Counted from the stretch's first letter, positions 8,505 to 19,235 are shown. The stretch is DNA of 64,000 bases from Fortiea contorta PCC 7126 (GCF_000332295.1 NZ_KB235930.1:2871395-2935394); one strand, 5' to 3'. A program made the numbers and translations. The notes: generated by a model from the letters alone, not told the origin.

Positions 8505-8792
8505 ATGGGTGCTGAGGGTGATATCAAACAAGAACGCGAGGCTGTATTTCAGCCAGAATTTATAGAAGATTTAGAATACTGGGTAAATAAAGATCGAAAA
8601 ATAACACTTCGTATACTTAAAATAGTCAAGGAAATTTTGCGAGACCCTTTTGTAGGCATTGGCAAGCCTGAACCCTTAAAATATGAGTATTCGGGATGTT
8701 GGTCACGCCGTATCAATCAAGAGCATCGCCTTGTTTACTTAGTTAGCGACAACAGAATTGATTTTCTGAAAGCTCGATATCACTACGAATAA
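8505..8792 (+). CDS. yoeB: YoeB/Txe family toxin
   Basis: A 95-residue RelE-superfamily toxin, a ribosome-dependent mRNA endonuclease by family. The diagnostic C-terminal half is present: GKPEPLKYEYSGCWSRRI, then NQEHRLVYLV, ending in ARYHYE. These contain the Glu, Arg and His residues that form the YoeB active site. The family core begins at about residue 12, so the N-terminus may be slightly extended. Gene order is toxin first, the reverse of most yefM-yoeB operons, with a 46-base gap to the antitoxin. Confidence 0.88.
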   Translation: MGAEGDIKQEREAVFQPEFIEDLEYWVNKDRKITLRILKIVKEILRDPFVGIGKPEPLKYEYSGCWSRRINQEHRLVYLVSDNRIDFLKARYHYE

Positions 8793-8838
8793 ATATATTT
8801 AAAAACATAGAAAAAATATTCTGGAGTTCATAATTATC

Positions 8839-9153
8839 ATGTCAATTAAAGTTACACCAGAAGAAGCAGCTAAAAATTTAGAGAGTATTTGCCATCAAGT
8901 TGTGGAAAATCATGAAGTTGTGAGAATTTGTCAACCTGATGGTAAAAATGTTGTGTTAATTGCTGAAACTGAACTGGATAGCTTATTAGAGACTCTTTAT
9001 TTACTGCGTTCCCCTACAAACGCCACACGCTTACTCACTGCTTTACAACGAGCGAGAGCAAAAACTGTCGAGCCTCAATCTGTTAGCGAATTATACGCAA
9101 GGTTTGGTTTGAGTGAAGATGATAACAGCAGCGATATTGCCACAGCTAGTTAA
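8839..9153 (+). CDS. YefM/Phd family antitoxin
   Basis: 104 residues. The N-terminal part (about 1-60) has the Phd/YefM pattern: a beta strand, then EEAAKNLESICHQVVENHEVVRI, then a strand VVLIAETELDSLLETLYLL. The C-terminal tail should wrap the YoeB toxin and is unusually long and acidic. The start has a GGAG upstream. It follows yoeB on the same strand and the pair forms one module. Confidence 0.85.
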   Translation: MSIKVTPEEAAKNLESICHQVVENHEVVRICQPDGKNVVLIAETELDSLLETLYLLRSPTNATRLLTALQRARAKTVEPQSVSELYARFGLSEDDNSSDIATAS

Positions 9154-9283
9154 TAAGCTGAATATCAGTTGATTAGTATTAATACGAGTCAGTTTCTAGC
9201 TTTTTGAAAAATTTATAAATAATTGGAAGTGATTCAAGATTATCGCGTTTTCAAACTGAAAAATTATTGCCAACGAAAAACCA

Positions 9284-9316
9284 AGATCCCCGACTTCTTC
9301 AAGAAGTCGGGGATCT
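9284..9316 (-). terminator. Perfect palindrome acting as terminator of thiC, probably bidirectional
   Basis: Two 16-base arms, AGATCCCCGACTTCTT and its exact complement, flank a single central C. On the minus strand the hairpin is followed by TTGGTTTTTCG, an intrinsic-terminator tail, 24 bases after the thiC stop. It also lies downstream of the YefM gene on the plus strand. Palindromes with this core recur in Nostocales spacers, so it may be a repeat reused as a terminator. Confidence 0.75.
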
Positions 9317-9339
9317 GAAAGTATTGGAAATATTGTTAA

Positions 9340-10816
<1,477 letters not shown>

Positions 10817-10939
10817 TGAAAGTTGATTGTACCACCTTGGTTATGACTGCGAGCAAGATGGTTAACAATTCCTGAGGTTGCGGGGGTTAAGCGGTTGTTT
10901 TGGAAGGAGAAATAACTCTTCGCAAATAACAAATAGCAA

Positions 10940-11557
10940 ATGAGTAATGAATTTAAATATATTATTTTCCATAAACCTTACGGCGTTTTGAGCCAGTTTA
11001 CCCAAGAAACTCCTCAACATAAAACGCTCAAAGATTATATTCCGGTGCCTGATGTTTATCCTGTGGGGCGTTTGGATTGGGATAGTGAGGGGTTATTGCT
11101 GCTGACAAACAATGGACAATTACAGCATCGTCTCTCTAATCCTCGGTTTGGACATGAACGTACTTATTGGGTACAGGTAGAGCGGATTCCTGATGAAAAT
11201 GCGATCGCTCAACTGCAAACAGGTGTACAAATTCAAGATTACCGCACTCGACCAGCAAAAGTACGGTTATTGCCAACAACACCAAATTTACCAGAACGCG
11301 ATCCACCCGTTAGGTTTCGCAAAAATGTCCCCACAGCTTGGCTGGAAATGACTTTAACTGAGGGGAAAAACCGTCAAGTGCGACGAATGACAGCGGCTGT
11401 GGGATTTCCGACTTTACGGTTGGTCAGAATCAGCATTGCTCGTGTACACTTAGACTGTTTACAACCGGGTGAGTGGCGTGACCTCACACCCTCTGAACTG
11501 GAATTGCTGCATAATATGCCTAAAGCAGGTAAAGCTGTTTACCGAAGAACAGTATAA
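10940..11557 (+). CDS. RsuA/RluB/E/F family pseudouridine synthase
   Basis: A 205-residue rRNA pseudouridine synthase. The catalytic motif [17 protein letters not shown] at about 41-57 carries the active-site Asp. The C-terminal [10 protein letters not shown] segment is typical of the RsuA group. It lacks an N-terminal S4 domain, which points to the RluE-like branch (23S rRNA position 2457 in E. coli), but the target here is inferred only. It is divergent from thiC, with the riboswitch leader between them. Confidence 0.92.
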   Translation: MSNEFKYIIFHKPYGVLSQFTQETPQHKTLKDYIPVPDVYPVGRLDWDSEGLLLLTNNGQLQHRLSNPRFGHERTYWVQVERIPDENAIAQLQTGVQIQDYRTRPAKVRLLPTTPNLPERDPPVRFRKNVPTAWLEMTLTEGKNRQVRRMTAAVGFPTLRLVRISIARVHLDCLQPGEWRDLTPSELELLHNMPKAGKAVYRRTV

Positions 11558-11581
11558 ACAGACACGATATTCAATTTGACT

Positions 11582-11600
11582 TTGGGTACTAGCTACCCAA
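11582..11600 (+). terminator. Hairpin downstream of the pseudouridine synthase gene
   Basis: Arms TTGGGTA and TACCCAA flank CTAGC, 24 bases after the stop codon. No clear T-run follows, so this is at best a weak terminator or a structured 3' end. Confidence 0.4.
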
Positions 11601-11627
11601 GCTAAAATTCATGCTTGTGCAGACCTA

Positions 11628-11664
11628 GATTCAGCCTGAATCAAAAATTAATTCAACGTTGAAT
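11628..11664. repeat. Two adjacent palindromes sharing ATTCA/TGAAT half-sites
   Basis: GATTCAGCCTGAATC (11628-11642) has 7-base arms around a central C. ATTCAACGTTGAAT (11651-11664) is a perfect 14-base palindrome. Centres are about 22 bases apart, two helical turns, as for a pair of repressor dimers. Function is unknown. Confidence 0.5.
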
Positions 11665-11949
11665 CAATTTAGTCTATTTAAAAAGTACTGGCATTCTTTT
11701 TTCAGGTATTGATGCTCAGAATATTAATTAAAGATTAATAAATCAGATTATCCGGATTTTAATGCTTTGATCTTGCATCTAAAGCCAGTAGATTAACCAA
11801 TTCTTTGAAGTTGCCGATTAAAACTCAATAAAATTGCTAAATTCGCTATATTAATATTCTTTCAACCCAAATTTAACCATAAGCATTATAATAATGTTTT
11901 TTTATTCCCGCCTTGTCTGTATCACCCCTTGGGTGCAAATTGAAGCCTT

Positions 11950-13674
11950 ATGAGTCGTAATCAGCAATCGATCCGGCATGACCCCCGTCAAGAAAAGGAT
12001 ACCTTGTCTGCAACACCTGCACGGTTGGAACTTGTGCCTGAACGTGCGCCTGATGTCACTTGCACGGCAGAAACTTTGCGTCGTACCCAAGAAGAATTAC
12101 AGTGGTATCGGAAACTATATGAAAATATTCCCAGTGTATATTTGAGTTTGGATACCACAGGCACAATTTTGTCAGTTAATCATGGTGGTGCAAACTATCT
12201 GGGCTATACCCCTGAAGAATTAATTAATCAGTCTGTATTTAATTTGTTTGATCGTTCAGAACAACAAAGATTAGCTGACGCTTTGTTGGGATTATTGAGA
12301 GTTTCTCATAAGCATGAAGTTGTTAATTATGAATTTCGGTTGCATTGCCCTGATAGTCAAATCGTTTGGGTAAAAGCTATCATGCGGTTACTGCCAAGTG
12401 GGGACGGTAACTTATTTCCAGAAAGTCACCCATCAGAAAAATTTGTGCGAAAAAACCCGGTGATTCTGATGGTTTGCGAAGATATTACTGCTCACAAACA
12501 AACAGAAGATGCTCTCAAAGAAAGTGAGCAACGCTTTCATAGTCTAGCAAATACCGCGCCGGTGATGATGTGGATGACGAGATGTGATGGAAAGGTAACA
12601 TTTTTTAATCAATCTTGGCTAAAGTTTACCGGACACAGCATGGATCTACAGGATTTAAACTGGCTTGAAGGAGTACACCCACAAGAACAAAATTTGTGCC
12701 AAGAAACTTATAATTCTGCTTTTCATGCGCGGACAAAATTTGAGATAGAATACCGAGTGAAACGTTACGATGACAAATATCGTTGGATTTTAGATACTGG
12801 GGTGCCTAGGTTTACACCTAATGGCAAGTTTGCTGGTTATATAGGTTGCTGTATTGATATTACAGAGCGCAAATTAGCAGAGGTGGCTCTCAAGCGTAGC
12901 CAAGAAGCTGTGCAAGCACAATTAGAGGAAATGGAAAGCCTCAATCGTTTGAAGGATGAATTTTTGAGTACGGTTTCCCATGAACTGCGGACGCCACTAA
13001 CGAATATGAAAATGGCGATTCAAATGCTGGGAATTGCACTCAATAAAGAGCAAAACTTTTTAGCAGAAATGGCAAAACCACCAGCAGAACGCTCAAAAGC
13101 AGCACGCTATTTTGAAATTTTAAATAATGAATGCGATCGCGAAATTAATCTCATCAGCAATTTTCTCGATTTACAACGACTGGATACAGGTACTAGACCT
13201 TTAGTGCTAGAAACAATTAAGGTTCAAGAGTGGCTATCGCGGGTGGTAGAGTTATTTGATGCGCGCAATCGCAATTCCTATCCACAAAAGCTGCGGCTGA
13301 GTGTAGCCCCCAACTTACCTTTATTAGCATCTGACCCATTTAGCTTAGAGCGAATTTTAATCGAGTTGCTCACCAACGCCTGTAAATTTAGTCCCCCAGA
13401 TGCAGAAATCACAGTTTCCGCTCAACTAAAATTAAACCATATTCAATTCCAGGTAATTAATTCTGGCGTAGAAATTTCTAGTTCAGAATTACCCCACATT
13501 TTTGATAAATTTTATCGGATTCCTAGCAACGATCCCTGGAAACAAGGTGGTACAGGATTAGGACTGGCTTTAGTCCAAAGACTGACAAAATACCTAGGCG
13601 GAACAATTGAAGTCGAAAGTGGTTCAAATCGTACCTGTTTTGCTATCCAATTACCGTTGAGTAGTCGAGTTTGA
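11950..13674 (+). CDS. Sensor histidine kinase with two PAS domains
   Basis: 574 residues with no membrane segment, so a cytoplasmic sensor. PAS domain 1 spans about 48-190 with its PAC end and PAS domain 2 about 195-315, ending in CCIDITERK. A short coiled linker leads to HisKA with phosphoacceptor His344 in STVSHELRTPL, then HATPase_c with N box NACKFSPPDAE and G2 box GGTGLGLALV. In the G1 box the usual Asp is replaced (VINSGVEI), a variant I recall from other cyanobacterial kinases. No response regulator gene is adjacent, so the partner is elsewhere. A separate PP2C/STK pair follows downstream. Confidence 0.92.
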   Translation: MSRNQQSIRHDPRQEKDTLSATPARLELVPERAPDVTCTAETLRRTQEELQWYRKLYENIPSVYLSLDTTGTILSVNHGGANYLGYTPEELINQSVFNLFDRSEQQRLADALLGLLRVSHKHEVVNYEFRLHCPDSQIVWVKAIMRLLPSGDGNLFPESHPSEKFVRKNPVILMVCEDITAHKQTEDALKESEQRFHSLANTAPVMMWMTRCDGKVTFFNQSWLKFTGHSMDLQDLNWLEGVHPQEQNLCQETYNSAFHARTKFEIEYRVKRYDDKYRWILDTGVPRFTPNGKFAGYIGCCIDITERKLAEVALKRSQEAVQAQLEEMESLNRLKDEFLSTVSHELRTPLTNMKMAIQMLGIALNKEQNFLAEMAKPPAERSKAARYFEILNNECDREINLISNFLDLQRLDTGTRPLVLETIKVQEWLSRVVELFDARNRNSYPQKLRLSVAPNLPLLASDPFSLERILIELLTNACKFSPPDAEITVSAQLKLNHIQFQVINSGVEISSSELPHIFDKFYRIPSNDPWKQGGTGLGLALVQRLTKYLGGTIEVESGSNRTCFAIQLPLSSRV

Positions 13675-14015
13675 AACAGGAGGTGTTGGGGCGACGGGAT
13701 GGTAACGTCTTGACAATGGTTGCTCTTAAGGCATGATTAATCTCTGGATAAGTTTAATAGTTATTCTGGCTCATGTCCCCCCTTCCTCATCCTCTAATTC
13801 GGAATTTGTGAGGAATTGACTTGTCAAGGACGGAAATATTTAGCTATTATGCGTCACAATTAATACTGCCACCAAAATTCACTGGTGAAACCACAATCAG
13901 CTTCTTACAAGAGTGTTTTTTTGCAAGAGGGGGAAGTAAAAAAGACAAATAATTGTGGCACTTTGGATCTTAGTGGCTAGAAGCACCTGGGAATGGGAAT
14001 GAAGGAACTTCCACT
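13675..14015. other. Intergenic spacer, no gene seen
   Basis: Between histidine kinase and phosphatase genes. It contains a small palindrome TTGACTTGTCAA at 13816-13827 and an inverted CACCA/TGGTG pair around 13875. An AAGGA sequence precedes the phosphatase start. Nothing else is recognised. Confidence 0.5.
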
Positions 14016-15950
14016 ATGCTGATTTGCCCTCAGTGTAAATTTGAAAACTCTAACAGCAATAAATTTTGTCAAAACTGTGGCGCCTCTCTGACCCACAAGG
14101 TATGTCCTGAGTGCAGTGCGTCTGTACCAGTTAATAGTCAAAGCTGTCATAAATGTGGCGCGGACTGTGGTACGGTGTGGTGGGGAATTTTGGCTCAAGC
14201 AGCCGCTAGGGAAAATTTGGGAGACGGGGAAGCAACATCTTCCGTACCCCTGAGTTCTCGATTAACGGTAGGTTCTTACTTAGACCATGAGCAACGCTAC
14301 CAAATATTAACAGAATTACTACCCAATCAAGAACAAAGCAAGGTTAATACAGCCATCGGGGTGAAGGTTTTAGACTGCCAACCTTATCAGATTTCTCTGC
14401 TGGAGACAATGCTAGTCAATCAGCAACAGGGACTAGTAACGCCGTCAGCCGAAGTCAGTAAAATTCCACATCTTGCTAAACCATACATTGACTTAAAAGC
14501 TTTAGAACACCCAGGGATACCCCAAATTCACGATGCTTGGCTGCAGAACTCTCTAGAGTTGATATTAATTGAAGACCGTTCAGATTGGCAGCATTTACTA
14601 GATTTGTGGAAAAAAGATACCACAAGTTCATTGCAAATCTTAGACTGGTGTTACCAGATGACCCAACTGTGGTCAGTGCTAGAATCTGTGAATTGTCGTC
14701 AAAGTCTGTTGGAATTGACGAATCTGCGCTTGGATGAAGACCAGACTTTGGCTTTGAGACAATTATATTTGGAGCCTGTGGAGTTACCAGATGTAGCTGA
14801 GGAAACATCTGCTCAACTCAAGCAACCGTTGACAATCAAAGCTTTAGGGCTAGTTTGGCAGAAATTATTTAAGCAGTCCCAGCGGACTCAGTTCGGTGTT
14901 ATTGTACAAATGTTGGGGGATTTGGAGCAAGGTAAAATTGAGACGATCGCACAGTTGCGATCGCGTTTGAAAAATATCGCAGATGAATTACAAACTCCTA
15001 CGGAAACTTTTGTCCCTAAACTAGAAATACCCGCCTCTTCACCGACAACTTTGCAATTAGAGCCGTCAGATGAGTCAGATGATTTCAGCACTACAAATGA
15101 TGAATTGCCCACAATCATCTTATCAATGCAATTAAGCAGTTTAGAAGACGCGGGACGCACTGATGTTGGTCGTCAACGTCATCACAATGAAGATTATTTT
15201 GGCATTGAAACCAAACTCAATAAGTTGGAGTTACCTCGAAACCGACTTTTGCAAGCCCGTGGTTTGTATGTTCTGTGTGATGGTATGGGTGGACACGCAG
15301 GGGGTGAGGTTGCTAGTGAGCTAGCAGTTAACACCTTGCGACAATATTTTCAAGAACACTGGACGACTGACCAATTACCAAGTGAACAGAGTATCCGTGA
15401 AGCGGTATATTTAGCGAATCAGGCAATTTACGACTTGAATCAACAAGATGCTCGCTCTGGTGTGGGGCGTATGGGTACAACTTTGGTCATGCTTTTAATT
15501 CAAGATACTTATGCGGCGGTTGCTCATGTGGGAGATAGTCGCCTTTATCGTTTGACTCGTAAGCGGGGGCTAGAACAAATCACAGTAGACCACGAAGTGG
15601 GTCAACGGGAAATGTCCCGTGGGGTGGAAGCAAGCATAGCTTATGCCCGTCCTGACGCTTACCAACTCACCCAAGCTTTGGGGCCCCGCGATGAGCACTC
15701 AGTTAATCCTGATGTGACGTTTTTTGAGATTAATCAAGACAGCCTCTTTATTTTGGCTTCCGATGGTCTATCAGATAATGATTTACTAGAAATACACTGT
15801 CAAAATCTTCTATTGTCCCTACTCAGTTCTGGCACTAATTTGGAAGGGGGTGTCATAGACCTCATTGATCTAGCAAATCAACACAACGGTCATGACAATA
15901 TTACTGCTATACTTGTGCGGGCAAAAGTGCGTCCAACTCTGGAAAAATAG
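14016..15950 (+). CDS. PP2C-type protein phosphatase with N-terminal zinc ribbons and a pseudokinase-like region
   Basis: 644 residues. Residues 1-50 hold two zinc-ribbon motifs (CPQC...CQNCG and CPEC...CHKCG). Residues about 85-335 look like a degenerate protein-kinase fold: RYQILTELLP at the start, a LKALEHPGIPQIHDAW segment resembling the kinase alphaC region, and a helical stretch where the catalytic loop should be. HRD, DFG and the catalytic lysine are all absent. The C-terminal PP2C domain (about 377-640) has the metal-binding NED, DGMGGH (about 421), VGDSR, ASDGL and HDNIT motifs, so it should be an active Mg/Mn-dependent Ser/Thr phosphatase. An FHA-kinase gene follows on the same strand, suggesting a kinase-phosphatase pair. 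Confidence 0.9.
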   Translation: MLICPQCKFENSNSNKFCQNCGASLTHKVCPECSASVPVNSQSCHKCGADCGTVWWGILAQAAARENLGDGEATSSVPLSSRLTVGSYLDHEQRYQILTELLPNQEQSKVNTAIGVKVLDCQPYQISLLETMLVNQQQGLVTPSAEVSKIPHLAKPYIDLKALEHPGIPQIHDAWLQNSLELILIEDRSDWQHLLDLWKKDTTSSLQILDWCYQMTQLWSVLESVNCRQSLLELTNLRLDEDQTLALRQLYLEPVELPDVAEETSAQLKQPLTIKALGLVWQKLFKQSQRTQFGVIVQMLGDLEQGKIETIAQLRSRLKNIADELQTPTETFVPKLEIPASSPTTLQLEPSDESDDFSTTNDELPTIILSMQLSSLEDAGRTDVGRQRHHNEDYFGIETKLNKLELPRNRLLQARGLYVLCDGMGGHAGGEVASELAVNTLRQYFQEHWTTDQLPSEQSIREAVYLANQAIYDLNQQDARSGVGRMGTTLVMLLIQDTYAAVAHVGDSRLYRLTRKRGLEQITVDHEVGQREMSRGVEASIAYARPDAYQLTQALGPRDEHSVNPDVTFFEINQDSLFILASDGLSDNDLLEIHCQNLLLSLLSSGTNLEGGVIDLIDLANQHNGHDNITAILVRAKVRPTLEK

Positions 15951-16034
15951 ATTAGGAACTACAGACTAGGGACTGGTTTTGCTGACCCCTAGCCCTAACT
16001 CCTAGACCATAACCCCTAATTTGCAATTTGTATC

Positions 16035-17312
16035 GTGGTTACTCTGACTCTGTTAGAACCGCAACAGAAAACACCGCTGAAACAATGGTGCTTTGAAAAT
16101 TCCTCCGTGATTCGAGTTGGTCGAGCAACGGATAATCATGTTGTTTTAACTGATACTTTGGTTTCTCGACATCATCTGGAATTGCGGCTAGTCAATACTA
16201 ATCATCATGGCGGTTCATGGCAAGTGATCAGCCAAGGGACAAATGGTACTTTCCTCAATGGTGTTCTTGTTATTCAAAGCCAATTACCAGATAATTCTCT
16301 GTTGCAAATGGCCCAGGGAGGCCCCATACTCAAGTTTCAGATCGAGGAGAAGACAGCAAACAATTCTTGGTCGCCGCAACAGGTTGAAGAAACGGTGGTA
16401 AACACTGCTAAACCTGTTTCTACAGCCCAAAAATCGCCGACTTTATCTTATACTTGCACTCACGAAGGTAATTCGCCTAGTAATCTATTTTGCATTCGCT
16501 GCGGTCAGCCGCTGACGGTGCAAAAACAGATTCGTCAGTATCAGGTGTTGCGAACCCTGGGACAAGGGGGGATGGGTACTACTTTTTTGGCTTGGGATGC
16601 TGCGGGGGTGATTTCTGGACAACCGCAACTGCTGGTTTTAAAGCAGATGAATGCGGATATGGCGAAGATAGCTAAGGCTCAAGAGTTGTTTGATCGGGAG
16701 GCGTATACTCTCAAGTCTCTCAAGCATACAGGAATTCCCAAGTATTATGACTTTTTTGTTGAGGACGGCAAGAAATATCTGGCAATGGAATTAGTCCACG
16801 GCCAGGATTTAGAGAAACGTATTTATACTACAGGCCCGGTGACACCCAGCCAAGCGATCGCCTGGATGAGCCAAACCTGTGATATTCTCAACTATCTGCA
16901 TAGCCAAGACCCACCCCTAATTCACCGCGATATCAAGCCTGCGAACCTGATGGTACGAAATGCTGACAATCGCGTTGTGGTACTCGATTTTGGTGCTGTC
17001 AAGGAAATTGGCACGACACCCGGAACGCGGATCGGTGCGGAGGGTTATTGTGCGCCGGAACAAGAACGCGGACAGCCTTTAACTCAGTCTGATTTATATG
17101 CGATCGGCCCAACCCTGATCTTCTTGCTGACGGGAGAAAACCCATTTAAGTTTTATCGCCCTAAGGGCAGAAGTTTTCGGTTTGATGTGGCTAAAGTACC
17201 TACTATTACCCCTCAATTAAGAGAGATTATTGATCGGACTACAGAACCACTACCGCGCGATCGCTATCAAACAGCTAAAGAACTGGCTGCAGCCTTAGCT
17301 GCTTGCAAATAA
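16035..17312 (+). CDS. FHA domain-zinc ribbon-serine/threonine protein kinase
   Basis: 425 residues. An N-terminal FHA domain (about 20-95; RVGRATDNHVVLTD, then SRHH) binds phosphothreonine peptides. A zinc ribbon follows at about 137-155 (YTCTHEG, CIRCGQPL). The rest is a full Hanks-type kinase: glycine loop LGQGGMGTTFLAW, lysine in VLKQMN, catalytic IHRDIKPANLMV and LDFGAVKEIG. All catalytic residues are present and there is no membrane segment. The GTG at 16035 is the chosen start. It lies 84 bases after the PP2C gene; the two share zinc ribbons and probably act on common targets. Confidence 0.92.
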   Translation: MVTLTLLEPQQKTPLKQWCFENSSVIRVGRATDNHVVLTDTLVSRHHLELRLVNTNHHGGSWQVISQGTNGTFLNGVLVIQSQLPDNSLLQMAQGGPILKFQIEEKTANNSWSPQQVEETVVNTAKPVSTAQKSPTLSYTCTHEGNSPSNLFCIRCGQPLTVQKQIRQYQVLRTLGQGGMGTTFLAWDAAGVISGQPQLLVLKQMNADMAKIAKAQELFDREAYTLKSLKHTGIPKYYDFFVEDGKKYLAMELVHGQDLEKRIYTTGPVTPSQAIAWMSQTCDILNYLHSQDPPLIHRDIKPANLMVRNADNRVVVLDFGAVKEIGTTPGTRIGAEGYCAPEQERGQPLTQSDLYAIGPTLIFLLTGENPFKFYRPKGRSFRFDVAKVPTITPQLREIIDRTTEPLPRDRYQTAKELAAALAACK

Positions 17313-17415
17313 ACGGTCTAAGGGCTAATTATTGGGTAAATACATCAACCGATATGAGCAGGTTAGTAAATGTAGCAAAATATTGCTGTTTTCTAACCCT
17401 TAATTTCTAGCCCCT

Positions 17416-17634
17416 CTACTCTTCGTCCCAAGCCTCTACAGATAACAATTCGCTAATTGGGTCTTGCATACTAAAGCCAAAGTCTAACAGTTCCTGTTTC
17501 CAGTGCTGCCACTCATTGCCATAGAGCAAGGCTATTTTCCAAATGCTATCAGTTGGCTTGATAATATTCGATTCTACGAGTGATTGCACGTTACGCTGCA
17601 ATTTCACCATCGGGTGAATCACCTGCTGAGTCAT
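17416..17634 (-). CDS. Small conserved cyanobacterial protein (DUF4327-like)
   Basis: 72 residues, soluble and acidic at the C-terminus (LLSVEAWDEE). The sequence, with HPMVKLQRNVQSLVESN and IWKIALLYGNEWQHWKQELL, matches my memory of the cyanobacterial DUF4327 family, whose function is unknown. Length fits that family. It is convergent with the kinase gene, 103 bases away. Confidence 0.75.
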   Translation of the reverse strand: MTQQVIHPMVKLQRNVQSLVESNIIKPTDSIWKIALLYGNEWQHWKQELLDFGFSMQDPISELLSVEAWDEE

Positions 17635-18303
17635 AACATCGGTTCAATTCAGATTTTGTTTAGTAAATGCTTAATCAAAACTGCTTTCCGTTTTGCAATT
17701 GTCTATGGATGCGTAGAGTGTTTTGTTTTGGCAAAGCTAGTCTTAACTTTTTAACTATACCATGACTAACTCTAATAAATTGCGGGTGAATTCGGTTTTG
17801 TACGGTAATTACCACCACAAAATTGTCATTTTACCCAGCATTAACATCGTCGGCTCAGTACAGATACCAGCCGCCTAGACAATTGCAGTAGTATCACAGA
17901 TGGAACTGATAAAACTCTATGTGTTGGAGTCACTATTTAGGGAGTGTTCTAGGAAATGCCCGCACTTTGCGGACAGCATTGGAGCGTTTTTAAATAGAGA
18001 AAGAATATCTTTCTGCTATGTTTATTGAGACGCTATAAAGAATATCGCAAACATCTAGCCACAAGCAATCATATCCTAAATCTTTATATTAGTTTTATTT
18101 TCTCATCAGAGAATTATTTATGCTGTCTTTACAGCCTAGGGACTCGCGAGGTCAACAGTTAAATTTTTGTCATCACCCCTATGTAATGTTGAATTTTCTG
18201 TAAACCATTTTTAGCCAAAATGATAGTTTCTGTGAAGCTGTGGGTATCCTCATAACAAGAGACTTGCTGTTACCTAAGTATTTACCACAGCATTGATTGC
18301 AAT
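17635..18303. other. 669-base spacer, possible small RNA terminator
   Basis: No protein-coding gene is visible. At 17956-17991 a terminator-like hairpin stands alone: stem ATGC/GCAT plus CCGCA/TGCGG around loop CTT, followed by TTTTT. No open frame leads into it, so it might end a short non-coding transcript from the plus strand. No promoter could be assigned with confidence. Confidence 0.4.
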
Positions 18304-18699
18304 ATGGCTGGTTCAGCGGAAGAATATCTGATTACTCGCAGCAAACAGATTCAGCGACGACAAAAAATTTTAACGCTGGTGTCGATTGTGTCTTTTTTTG
18401 GCTCCGTAGTGTTGGCAGCAGTTCCCGTAGTTCAACAGGCGATTGAGAAACCCAAGACAGTAGTTAAGTCTCCAGAGACTACGTTACAGCAACAGGCGCG
18501 TGGTTTTGAACTAGTGCTACAGCGGGAACCAGAGAACTTGGTCGCGCTGGAGGGGTTGGTAAATGTACGACTAGGGTTAAAGGATATTCAGGGAGCGATA
18601 GAACCTTTAGAAAAGCTGGTGAAGTTGCGACCTGAGAGAAAAGAGTACAAAGTTTTATTAGAGCAATTGCAGAAAAAAGAAAGTAAAAGCAAGAAATAA
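18304..18699 (+). CDS. Small membrane-anchored TPR protein
   Basis: 131 residues: a basic N-terminus ([10 protein letters not shown]), a single membrane helix at about 22-46 and then one to two tetratricopeptide units (about 64-125; [18 protein letters not shown] and [22 protein letters not shown]). The positive N-terminus suggests the TPR part lies on the outer face of the membrane. It resembles a conserved cyanobacterial protein of unknown function. TPRs mediate protein binding, but no partner is indicated. Confidence 0.8.
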   Translation: MAGSAEEYLITRSKQIQRRQKILTLVSIVSFFGSVVLAAVPVVQQAIEKPKTVVKSPETTLQQQARGFELVLQREPENLVALEGLVNVRLGLKDIQGAIEPLEKLVKLRPERKEYKVLLEQLQKKESKSKK

Positions 18700-18761
18700 A
18701 AAATTTTTATTGCAATTAATACTAGTTAATAATCACAATTTTTAACTTTAGGAGTATAAAT

Positions 18762-19235
18762 ATGAAGCAGGTCATTAAAGATAATGAAGAATGGCAAGAA
18801 GTAATCTTAAGTGAAATACCTACTAACACCTATAATAACGTTTTACATATAAGCTACGGAAGTAGTCTTTTGACACAAAAATTGCCGGGAGAAAAAATAT
18901 TAGGGGTAGATGTTGCATTTGATGCATCATCTCGAGAACAAGAGTATGAAAATGGCAAACTGAAACTTATCCAATCTTCTATTTCAAGTCTTGTTTATCA
19001 ACTGCAAGAAACATTTGATCTAGTAGTCATTACAGATGTTTTATATCCTCAATGCATCCAAGAATCTTATCAATTCATTTACACAGTTATCGATCAATTA
19101 CTTTTAAATGATGGAATTCTTGTTTGTTGTCATGCTGATGAGTGGTATAAAGCTCGATTTCCATATTTAACGCTTGAATACTCTTTGTTTGAAAACAAGC
19201 AAAACACTCAAAGATTAGAGGTTTATGTAAAATGA
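18762..19235 (+). CDS. SAM-methyltransferase-like protein
   Basis: 157 residues resembling a short class I methyltransferase of the NodS/type 11 kind. ILGVDVAF corresponds to the acidic end of strand beta2, FDLVVITDVLYPQ to motif post-I/II, and LLLNDGILVCCHAD to the following strand. The glycine motif I is weak (HISYGSSLL), so activity is uncertain. Its stop overlaps the start of the large glycosyltransferase by 4 bases (ATGA), so the two are coupled and probably act in one pathway. A GGAG lies upstream of the ATG. GC content is low compared with the flanking housekeeping genes. Confidence 0.7.
   Translation: MKQVIKDNEEWQEVILSEIPTNTYNNVLHISYGSSLLTQKLPGEKILGVDVAFDASSREQEYENGKLKLIQSSISSLVYQLQETFDLVVITDVLYPQCIQESYQFIYTVIDQLLLNDGILVCCHADEWYKARFPYLTLEYSLFENKQNTQRLEVYVK

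Larger units (their letters stand above)
11558..11949. other. Intergenic spacer with three inverted repeats
   Basis: No gene is visible. It contains a hairpin at 11582-11600 just after the pseudouridine synthase, and two neighbouring palindromes at 11628-11642 and 11651-11664, listed separately. The rest, leading to the histidine kinase, is AT-rich without recognisable signals. Confidence 0.5.
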
